Shown here in pieces: positions 56,291 to 64,000 of a stretch of DNA of 64,000 nucleotides. The stretch lies in the NCBI RefSeq assembly GCF_003589595.1, contig NW_020656077.1, positions 5,378,448-5,442,447 on the forward strand, read 5' to 3'. The stretch is from Hyposmocoma kahamanoa. Taxonomy: Eukaryota; Arthropoda; Insecta; Lepidoptera; Cosmopterigidae. Numbering within the stretch: position 1 is the first letter of the stretch; each line of letters opens with the position of its first letter. The notes under the pieces were generated by a model that had not been told where the DNA came from, made no database searches, and was given only the letters and a program-made list of their open reading frames with translations. The translations under genes and the position numbers were made by a program.

Positions 56291-56443
56291 CTGAAATAAA
56301 TTTATGAACATTATTTTATCAAATCATGTCCTTGATTCGTCTACTATATGACATACATAAAAATGATTTTTATGGAACAACAGTAGTATTGAACGCGATT
56401 TGGCAATTTGACAAACAGTAGACAATAGTTATGAGATACTCAC
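56291..56443 (-). other. Proposed 5' UTR intron (153 bp)
   Basis: Donor GTGAGTATC at 56443 and acceptor TTTATTTCAG ending at 56291, three bases before the ATG at 56287. Both are strong insect splice signals at a typical short-intron distance. The upstream exon 56444 to about 56540 would be non-coding. Confidence 0.55.
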
Positions 56444-56800
56444 GAGGGTCGCAGTTTGCCGTGAATCGTATTTACTTCCTGCCTTGCAATATACGAAAAG
56501 AATTAATGTTTATGTTATCCAGTCATTTAAATGGCACTGACAAGAACAACACTCGCGGTCCAGTATTCACGTCACTCGTTTTGTCCAGAGACGGATCACT
56601 TATTTTTGAGGAGGAACATGCAGATATTAATCTGGTCGCAGCGGTTAAATATAGCGCGGTAGTAAATGAGCCGGCACGGTCGGGTGCGGGAGTGAAGCGC
56701 GCGGTAGGCGCGTGCGCCCGCGCCGCTTGCCGCCTACTGCCGTCTGCGCCGTCCGCCGCCATGTATTTTGGTCGCGACCCCAATAACGGGCGCCTCGCCT
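56444..56800 (-). promoter_or_regulatory. Proposed first exon and GC-rich promoter region of the host gene
   Basis: 56650-56800 is strongly GC-rich and CpG-rich in an AT-rich neighbourhood (for example GCGCGCGGTAGGCGCGTGCG). On the minus strand GCTATATTTAACC at about 56643-56655 resembles a TATA box, and TTGTCAGTGCC near 56536 resembles an initiator, but the two are about 110 bp apart, too far to act as one core promoter. The exact start site is therefore open. ORFs on either strand here (56431-56994 plus, 56523-56783 minus) look accidental. Confidence 0.4.
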
Positions 56801-59070
56801 ACAATTTGTCTTGGGCAAATCGTCAAAACAACACTGATCTCACTTCCGACACCTCTGCGATTATTATTTACCGCAACTCTACGCGCTGTTCACCCTTACC
56901 CCGATCGTTTTGCATCATAGTGATACTTAATTGCAGCGAAACCCGATCGATGATTGACTCGTACCATTTCCGGTGTGAAAGTGCTAGACATTAAAAGTTT
57001 ATGTACGAATTTGGATTAGGAACACATCGTATATTTCGCAATGGCATTAGGTGAAACACACATGCTGCTCAACACCACCAGCGACAAATTTACTTGTTAC
57101 TCTATGCTTTGCCGCTGTTGCGTCAAACGGTGTGTGTATTTTGCACCTCAGAGTAATCTTACAACAACTCGCATAAGCCAGGGAAAATTTATCGATTTAC
57201 CAGATACGAATGATCATCACATAAAACAGGACGAAATTAGACAGGAGCAATTAGTTGTTCATGCTGTTCGATATACATCTGGACAATAAACGGTAATATT
57301 CAAGGCATATTTTGTCTGCTCAAGTAAATCGTAACATCCGTAAATCTTTTAACAACGAAAACGTCGAAACAAACTTTTCGCTTTGGCTAAAAACATAATG
57401 TTCGCTTTAGCATGAAATGTTTATGTGGTCCTAATCCAAAAAGTGGATGTTTACCCTTTCTTACTGCAGAGGAATGTTTTATCTAAAGTCGGTATAGTCG
57501 ATACCAAAATAGACCTAAGTAACACTTCAATATAAAAAAAAATAACCCTATCCCACTAAAAATTATTTGATATTCGTTGAACACACATTCGCCTGAAATT
57601 ATTTAAAAGTGCATCTGAAATTTATTAAGATTTTAGTTTTTATCAAAATGTTTTAAATGTTCTTAAACACTGAACACTTAGATCATTTCGACGCTGATTG
57701 TATATCCAATGTATGTAATATCCAATTTTAATAATTACGTATCACAAACACATAAATAAATCCTACTTATATTATACCTAAGCATATTTTCACACCGGTC
57801 ATTCAACCGCAAACGAAAGTGATTTTTAGAAAAGAAAATTATCAGAGCGACTGTTAACGAATCTTTACAAAATAAATAGAAAGAAATCTTGGAGTATTTT
57901 AAATGTGTTTAAATTTTAATTGAACGCGCTAATCTTGTTCGGATATTTCTACACTATTAACGTTGGACGATCACCAAAATGTTCTGATCCACCGTTTTCA
58001 CTAAACATTGGCTCGTACATCGAAAACGTTTTAGAGATTATATTGAAATTATTTTATTGCTTTGCACAGAGATTTACTGGTAGAGTTCTACCGATAACCC
58101 TGAATATATACCAGCGCCTATTTCTACCGCAAAGCAACGCATGGTGTTTCGGATTGAACACAACATAAGATATAATTAAAGACACCTCCTTACGCAAACG
58201 TATAAAGGCAACGATAACAATTTCCTGTTAGTTGGACAGTCTAACAGCTTTCCGATGTAAATAACTCAAATAAACAGCAACGAAAACTGTAATAGTCTTT
58301 TAAAATGCACGTTATTTGTAGAACACGAAATTTTTTTCTCAAAAATAAGTGACCTTAAAAGAATACTGAAATGCTGTTTTGTTAAATGTGTTTCGAAAAA
58401 AGACGTAGATGTTTTATGTAACGTAGATGTTTGCGTTTCTGTAGCAAAAGCAATTTTTTGGCAATAATTATACTATTTTAGAATCGGAGGGCTTAATTAA
58501 TTGTCATCCAGAAGCAGTTACGGCTAACCTAGTTTACGCTATGGTGCAGACAAGACAGTTGCTGATTATCTTGAGCAAATTATGATATTGATAACTTTAT
58601 ATCAACACAGTAATCAATGTTTTCCAAAATATATAATGCAGAATAAACATGAATTGTATTATTAATGGTTTATTTATGTTACATAAATAAATCTTTTTTA
58701 CTTTTCTTTAATTCAAATAGGAAAAGGCGCAAATCAGTATACATACACACAACACAACATTATTTACAGAAAAAAGAACGTAAAATCCTAAACATTATTT
58801 AACATAAGGTAAATAAGACACAGGCACAATATGTATATGCATTCGTATTTCATTTCTTATCAATTCATTGTATAGCTTCCCGACTAGCTGACAAAAAATA
58901 GGCACAGATATTGCAGCGAATGACGTCTATGCAATCGATGTCGGATTAAAGAACTCAAGAAGATTATGTACATTATCCTTAAAAATAAAAAGTACCCAGA
59001 ATGTCGTCTGAATGCTCGTTTAGAGCATCTTCCTAAAGACTAAGATGAATAAGGGAGGCGAAAGAAAGAT
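56800..59070. other. Non-coding DNA upstream of the host gene
   Basis: Repeat-poor, AT-rich. Two 82-codon ORFs (57041-57289, 57920-58168, plus) lack domains. It may hold regulatory sequence of the host gene or further upstream exons; nothing specific is visible. Confidence 0.4.
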
Positions 59071-59072
59071 TT

Positions 59073-59329
59073 ATTACCACCTTACCTATTTCTGCCGCCA
59101 AGCGGCAATGTGAGCATTACTGCGTTCCGGTTTCGACGGGTAAGGGTGCTGGTGAAATTACAGGCACATGTGACATGCCGACTTATGTCTCAAGGTGACG
59201 GGCGCAGTGGCAATGCCCCTCAGATCTTTGTGGTTTAAGCCCTGATTGTCACTGCAACTGTTATTTACGGGCGTGTCGCTTACTACCAGACCCACAACTT
59301 GTTCGTCCCATCCCGTCACTTGATATAAG
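59073..59329 (+). mobile_element. Repeat B, 5'-truncated copy
   Basis: From TACCACCTTACCTATTTCTG to CCCGTCACTTGATATAAG. It lacks the first 45 bp. Confidence 0.75.
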
Positions 59330-59339
59330 TAAAACGTCT

Positions 59340-59984
59340 GTTGAGATAAAAATGGCTAACAATCGTTTTCGGTAGAGTATAAATAAAATTGGTAGTCGTA
59401 TTACGTCACCAAGATTTTCAGATCTTTCAGTATTTCGTTCAGTTATTTCCATATTATCGGGAGCTTTCAGCACGATATTATTATTTTATTTGCACAAAGT
59501 CTTTTGGTACCTTAGTAAATCAATCAGTAATATTAATATGTTTAAAAAATGCACGTACGTATGTATGGGTTCTATGTCCACCAAGCAAATCTACTGTGTC
59601 ATTTAAATCGTTCGTCAAACAACAAAGACTTGTTTAATGTCGTAAAGAAATGTTTGTGATGCGCATCCCGTCTCTATCTCGTGAATTCCGCCAAGGCCGC
59701 CATTAGCACGTGCTTGGCACTCACACGCTATTCACTATAGTTAGTTTGAAAACCGTTTGACAGCGTTTTGGCTTCCACCAGGGCGTTACAAGTCAATTTC
59801 AATTATAAATTAGTGTAGTGTAGGTGTTGGAGAAGGAAGATCCTTAGGTATTAGGTAGTGTTCAGTAAGTAATTGGCTGAGCCGGGGCAATGCAAAGGCG
59901 TTGGCATTCTATTACAACACTTATGCTGAGATCATGGACAGTAATTTTAAATATAAATTCATTGTCTGCAAAGGGATAAATATA
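59340..59984. other. Non-coding DNA
   Basis: No gene or repeat recognised. Confidence 0.4.
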
Positions 59985-60440
59985 GTTATGAAAAGAAATA
60001 AACATAAAGTTTCATAAAAACTAGCTGTTCTTGATAGTCATCTTTACAAATACACAATGTATATAGTCACGCTTCTATAATATATATAAGATTCCGGTTG
60101 TATTCCACATTTGCCATTCACGAGATTTAAAACTATAGTGAAACAAGAACTTGATGAACATTACTACGTTCCTGTTTCGAAGGGTAAGGGTGCTTGTGAA
60201 ATTACAGGCACATGGAACTTGTCAACTTATGTCTCAGGGCGTCAGGCGCAGTGTACTTTAGTATACTAAAGATTATTACACAGCTTCTGCTTACTTGGAA
60301 GACAAAAATCCGTAATAGTGACCCGTTTAATTCTTGCAGGTAGTCTCGATCTATGTTTCAAATAAATATTGTAAATGATAAACTTGTGCATTTGTATATT
60401 TACAAAGAGCAAGCCTTAGAGTTGCTTGCTCAGTCTTCTC
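59985..60440 (+). pseudogene. Jockey-like LINE 3' fragment, interrupted by repeat B
   Basis: AACTAGCTGTTCTTGATAGT, TTGCCATTCACGAGATTTAA and AACTATAGTGAAACAAGAAC, then ATACTAAAGATTATTACACA and AGCAAGCCTTAGAGTTGCTT follow the order of 29840-30150. No ORF remains. A repeat B piece splits it at about 60152-60253. Confidence 0.65.
60152..60253 (+). mobile_element. Repeat B internal fragment inside the LINE
   Basis: GAACATTACTACGTTCCTGT to GGCGTCAGGCGCAGTG, with LINE sequence on both sides. Confidence 0.65.
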
Positions 60441-60464
60441 AAGGTAACAAGTAGCAGTAGAGTT

Positions 60465-60733
60465 TTATTTAAACTATTTGATGGGACGAACAAGTTGTGT
60501 GCCTGGGGGACACGCCTGTTGCAGTGCCACTCAGAGCTTTAAATCACAAAGATCTGAGGGGCTCTGCCACTGCGCCTCACGCCCTGAAACATAAGTTGAC
60601 AAGTCTCATGTGCCTGTAATTTCACAAGCACCCTTACCCTTCGAAACAGGAACGTAGTAATGTTCATATCACTGCTTGGCGGCAGAAATAGATAATGTGG
60701 CAGTACTTGCCTAGACGAACTCTTCTGCTGCTA
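60465..60733 (-). mobile_element. Repeat B, reverse copy
   Basis: Complete in the middle, with a short deletion in GTGGTAAGCG. Immediately left, AAGTAGCAGTAGAG (60449-60462) is the family 5' end in direct orientation, so two opposed copies have been joined. Confidence 0.75.
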
Positions 60734-60739
60734 AAATAT

Positions 60740-61420
60740 ACTTGATACGGTCTCTCCTTACATCTTTCTTTCGCCTCCTTTATCTATCTTAGTCTTTAAG
60801 AAGATGCTCGTTTATTCTGGGTATTTTTTATTTTTAAGGATAATGCGCATAATACTGTTGAGTTCTTTACTCCGACATCGATTGCATAGACGTCATACGC
60901 TGCAATATAGGCGGCCGAACTAAATCAGGAAGGAGGCTAAGAAAGCTAAACGAAGAATACAAAGCAGTGAAATATTTTATTATACAGAGTGTCATTACAT
61001 AAACCAGACCAACACCCTGAATCCAACAGACCCTACAGCCTTGAACTTGACGGCCAAGAAATAAAAAAATGCCACATTTTGGTCTCTTCCCTCCTTTCCT
61101 TCTATCCCATTCAGAAAACTAAAATATACTGGTTGATAATGATCAATATGATTTTAATCAATATGGCGAGCGCAATTTGCTTACATAAGATAATAATAAA
61201 GATTATTTGATTGTTAGTATAATATAATAACGTATATTATGTAAGATAGGAATTCCATATTATTATGGCCAAAAACACAGAGAGCATGATGCTTTGACTC
61301 TGGCTGTTTTCATATCAAACCGCATTGAGTTGAATTTAATTCCCTTATCCCTGAACAAATTTACATGTTTATATTTGAAATATATTTGGCGTACATGCTG
61401 TTATTATGAGAAGTATTTTT
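60740..61420. other. Non-coding DNA
   Basis: Part of this (GATGCTCGTTTATTCTGGGT, then TATTTTTTATTTTTAAGGAT near 60805-60845) mirrors 58975-59030 in reverse, framing the 59.0-60.8 kb interval as an imperfect inverted repeat. The ORF at 60989-61210 has no domains. Confidence 0.4.
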
Positions 61421-61424
61421 TGTC

Positions 61425-62130
61425 CAAGCAGTAACGTGAGTGAGATTACTGCGTTCCAGTTTTGAAGGGTAAGGGTGCTGGTGAAATTACAGGCGCATGA
61501 GATTTGTCAACTTATGTTTCAGAGTGACGGACTCAGTTGCAGTGCCCTTCAGATCTTTGTAATTCAAACATTGACTTACAAATAAATGGACGACGGGTCT
61601 AATACAAAAACCACGAAAAAAATGTACCAAGTCAACCTATTCGAAATTTAAATTGTAATGTCATCGCAGTATCGCGCTGTCAGTCGAACAAATGAAGACT
61701 AAAGCGGAGTGTCGCGCTCTGTATACGATTTTAGCGCCTTACAAGTGCGGACACTTTTTAGCGCGGACCCGACGTCCATATAATTGTAAGTTAATGTTGA
61801 CTTACAAATAAATGAACGACGGGTCTAATACAAAAACCACGAAACAAATGTCCCAAGTCAACCTATTTAAACATAGTGACATGTAAAGGAATATGAAAAA
61901 GCTAAAACGTTGAATTTGTAATGTCATCGCAGTACGGTCTAATTTTGCTTGCTTCGCTGTCAGTCGAACAAACAAAGACTAAAGCGTGAATGACGCTCTG
62001 TATACGATTTTAACGCCCTATAAGTGCGGACACTTTTTAGCGCGGACCCGACGTCCATATAATTGTAAGTCAATGAATTCAAAGCTCTGAATGGCACTTG
62101 CACAGGCGTAGTATCGCTTACCACCAGGCA
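61425..62130 (+). mobile_element. Repeat B copy split by the hAT MITE dimer
   Basis: CCAAGCAGTAACGTGAGTGA to CTTTGTAATTCAAA (61568), then resumed at AATTCAAAGCTCTGAATGGC (62076) to about 62130. The MITE inserted at the ATTTAAAGCTCTGA step of the unit. Confidence 0.8.
61569..62075 (-). mobile_element. hAT-type MITE tandem dimer (copy 5)
   Basis: Two head-to-tail reverse copies, 61569-61796 (short, internally deleted form) and 61797-62075 (near full length). The junction TTAATGTTGACTT lacks the normal CA start of the second unit. A single 8-bp duplication AATTCAAA flanks the whole dimer (61561-61568 and 62076-62083), and none separates the units. Confidence 0.9.
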
Positions 62131-62139
62131 CAAGTCTTG

Positions 62140-62325
62140 GTTGCAAAACATGTTTTGCAATAAACGATATTATTATTATTAACATTTATTGTCATATCGT
62201 CGCCTTACTTTCTCAAATTCGTATCTTATAACACAGTCACTGAAATGCAAAAAATGGATTGTATATATTCGTTCATGTTGACACACTAGCTGCTTTTACC
62301 TTTTCTTAAAGTAATGCGTTCAAAT
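62140..62325. other. Short non-coding gap
   Basis: AT-rich; nothing recognised. Confidence 0.4.
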
Positions 62326-62410
62326 TAACACCCTTGATAAGAAATTTAAAATAAATATAAAGTCACATCCTGAATAATCCTTTATAAGATACGGGTTTGA
62401 GAAAGGACAG
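62325..62410 (+). repeat. Lep1-like Helitron fragment, uninterrupted relative
   Basis: ACACCCTTGATAAGAAATTT, AAAATAAATATAAAGT, then CCTTTATAAGATACGGGTTT. It is the relative of 40046-40395 without the SINE. Confidence 0.5.
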
Positions 62411-62586
62411 TAAGGATATGATTTGTAGTTGAACCAACAATATTTAATAAATTAACTAGCCAATTGATTATTTCTTGTCACATTAGCTTTATGGCGAATA
62501 TCCATGTCTTGTTCAAATATGTGACCTTGCAAAATTTAAACACGTATTTTGAAGCCAAAGTTAACATATTAATATAACATATAACT

Positions 62587-62817
62587 GATTTGGCCGAAAC
62601 GATAAGGCCGAACGGCTACCATGAAGGACTGCAACGCAAAGGTCCCAGGTTCGATTGCCGGGCCGGAAGAAATGTTTGCATGGCCTACATTTATTTCTCT
62701 CGTGAGTTTGGGTGTAACTTGTGGTTGCCTATATGTGTGTGTCCATGGCACCCGCGACACAGGGTCTCCCTGAGGCGGGGCTATGTCGAGAGTGTGCGTT
62801 ATTATTATTATTTAAAG
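62587..62817 (+). mobile_element. tRNA-derived SINE-A, copy 10
   Basis: Head TAAGGCCGAACGGCTACCAT, B box GGTTCGATTGC (one change), body and (TTA)n tail. Diverged; the 76-codon ORF over it is a by-product. Confidence 0.83.
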
Positions 62818-62819
62818 TA

Positions 62820-63180
62820 GCATAATGTGATTTACAAGTATCTGTTTCTCTTATATTTAACGTATTATATCCTTATGTATTTCTTTTGCAAAATAAAGTG
62901 TCCAAAAAGCTCCCAAGGCAATTTAAACTACTAACGAATTTTAGAAGCCCTGCTGATAGCTCTAGAGGTTTTTGATTTCTGTCAGTGCTGGACGGAACGT
63001 AAACTTCATCAGTCGAGATCTTTCAAACTCTTTCCAAACTCTATTTTAATATACCTACCTCTTAACATACAGTTATCACAGAGACATCATTGAATACTGT
63101 GTATTTTTCTAGGTTTGCTTTTTTGGTTTCATATAGTTCCACTTTCCGTGCTCCACTTACTGAAGGCATACATTGGAGGG
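62820..63180. other. Non-coding DNA
   Basis: No gene or repeat recognised. Confidence 0.4.
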
Positions 63181-63390
63181 TTTTTTTATGATACAAAGTG
63201 ACGGGACTAACAAGCGTGCGCCTGGTGGTAAGCGACACGCCTGTCCATAACAGTTGCAGTGCCACCCAGAGCTTTAAATTGCAACTGCAATTGCGCCCGA
63301 CACTCTGAGACATAAGTTGACAAGGCCCTTGTGCCTGTAATTTCACACATTAATGCTCACAGTACTGCTTGGGGCAGGAATAGGTAAGGG
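63181..63390 (-). mobile_element. Repeat B, reverse, 5'-truncated and internally deleted
   Basis: TTTTTTTATGATACAAAGTG to AGTACTGCTTGGGGCAGGAA. The CAGCACCCTTACCCTTC segment is missing. Confidence 0.75.
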
Positions 63391-63404
63391 TCCATCCTTT
63401 TCCA

Positions 63405-63720
63405 AGAAGCCGGTTAGCAAATGGCCCCAGTTTCTTCGACATCCTACTAAAATTACCCCAAACGTAACTCATCACAGTCTCGCTTGCCCAGATTCGCGTT
63501 GAAGTTCCCCAGGACAACGGTAAATTGGATTTTGGTATAGAGATACATAGTCGCTACCTCATCATTGGTGATCCAGGATTAGGAGCGTAAATCTGTAAGT
63601 CCTTAAGCAAATACCGTATGATTATTCTGAGAATAAGGACCATACAATCGTACTCAATTGGCCCACTGTCGTTACCACGACCGCCACCAGAAATAGGTCC
63701 GCCTAGATACCGCCTTTGTC
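63405..63720 (-). pseudogene. LINE endonuclease (APE-type) remnant, RTE-like
   Basis: Reverse-strand translation in two frames gives DLQIYAPNPGSP and then VATMYLYTKIQFTVVLGNFN, ANLGKRD, followed by KKLGPFANRLLGKGW. This matches the order of APE-type LINE endonuclease motifs (IQ-YAP, then GDFNA--G), with the Asp of GDFN changed to Asn here. A frameshift near 63565 and a stop near 63470 show it is dead. Confidence 0.6.
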
Positions 63721-63778
63721 AATGACAGAATTCATCAAAATTGGTTCTGCGGTTTAGGCGTGAAAACTCTATTAGAGT
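63715..63778 (-). repeat. Lep1-like Helitron core fragment
   Basis: AGTTTTCACGCCTAAACCGC, then AGAACCAATTTTGATGAATT in reverse, the same core as at 39958-40000. Confidence 0.45.
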
Positions 63779-63951
63779 TACTTTCGCATTTCATGTGTAC
63801 TTAAGGTACTGCAGCCTTCATGGTAGTTTCAAGTATTCGGTTTCAAAATGCTGGAATAATATTCCACCACCCATACGTGATGAGTTTTAAAAACACAAAT
63901 TTAAAGCACTTTACCAGCAACACCATCACATTACAAAAATATGTCTTGTTT

Positions 63952-64000
63952 CATTGACTTACAATTATATGGACGTCGGGTCCGCGCTAAAAAGTGTCCG
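63952..64000 (+). mobile_element. hAT-type MITE, copy 6, cut by window end
   Basis: CATTGACTTACAATTATATG, then GACGTCGGGTCCGCGCTAAA and AAGTGTCCG, identical to the start of copy 2. Confidence 0.85.

Noticed and set aside
56431..56994. 187-codon ORF on the plus strand at the promoter patch
   Set aside because: No domain; open because of local GC richness; opposite to the host gene's first exon.
1..64000. A previously undescribed multi-gene biological system
   Set aside because: Only one host gene is supported; everything else that codes is transposase or LINE debris. Nothing in the order or orientation of parts suggests a cooperating gene set.

Overview
The window looks like a stretch of insect nuclear genome, most likely a moth or butterfly. 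The basis is an AT-rich background, spliceosomal GT-AG introns, tRNA-derived SINEs with (TTA/ATT)n tails, Lep1-like Helitron pieces, RTE and Jockey-type LINE debris, and a short TTAGG run. There are no operons, no bacterial signals, no rRNA genes and no convincing free-standing tRNA genes. Species cannot be named from the sequence.

Only one host protein-coding gene is well supported. It lies on the minus strand, with coding exons at 56287..55469, 55235..52372 and 52286..52175. The splice sites and phases fit together to give a continuous 1264-residue protein. The protein has a conserved-looking N-terminal block, a long Glu/Lys/Thr-rich acidic region, a Gln/Ser/Pro/Tyr-rich low-complexity region with two PPWE(Q/E)DP motifs, and a short C-terminal exon ending in a SRSFKYLQWITGTEN segment. 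I read it as a cytoskeletal, probably muscle Z-disc-type scaffold (Zasp/PDLIM- or synaptopodin-like), with modest certainty. A non-coding first exon and GC-rich promoter are proposed at about 56444..56800, and a 3' UTR down to about 51075.

The rest is mostly transposable elements. Two DNA transposons are complete, with intact transposase ORFs, TIRs and TA target sites: a mariner (24128..25398, D,D34D) and a Tc1-like element (31127..32671, DD34E). LINE remains include an RLE-type C terminus (5843..6511), Jockey-like RT fragments (6780..7545, 17525..18550, 29570..30268, 59985..60440), a further RT fragment inside a MITE (25870..26570), and RTE-like pieces (39590..39693, 45759..46245, 63405..63720). 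Non-autonomous families make up much of the DNA: a tRNA-derived SINE (here SINE-A, ten copies), a 5'-truncating about 305-bp family (here repeat B, about seventeen copies or fragments), a second tRNA-like SINE (SINE-C), a hAT-type MITE with 8-bp target duplications (five insertions, one a tandem dimer, plus one cut by the window end), a Harbinger-type MITE, fold-back elements and microsatellites. Family letters are names used only in this annotation.

Layout: 0-24 kb, repeats and LINE fragments with a GC-rich unexplained block at 14.46-14.94 kb; 24-33 kb, mariner, MITE with LINE inside, LINE fragments, Tc1; 33-50.5 kb, SINEs, a hexanucleotide satellite, RTE and hAT MITEs; 51-56.8 kb, the host gene, free of recognised repeats apart from coding microsatellites; 57-64 kb, non-coding DNA followed by nested repeats. 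I found no convincing undescribed gene system. The most interesting items are the reconstructed host gene with its hidden terminal exon, the hAT MITE tandem dimer inside one target-site duplication, and the nested insertions that allow relative dating.
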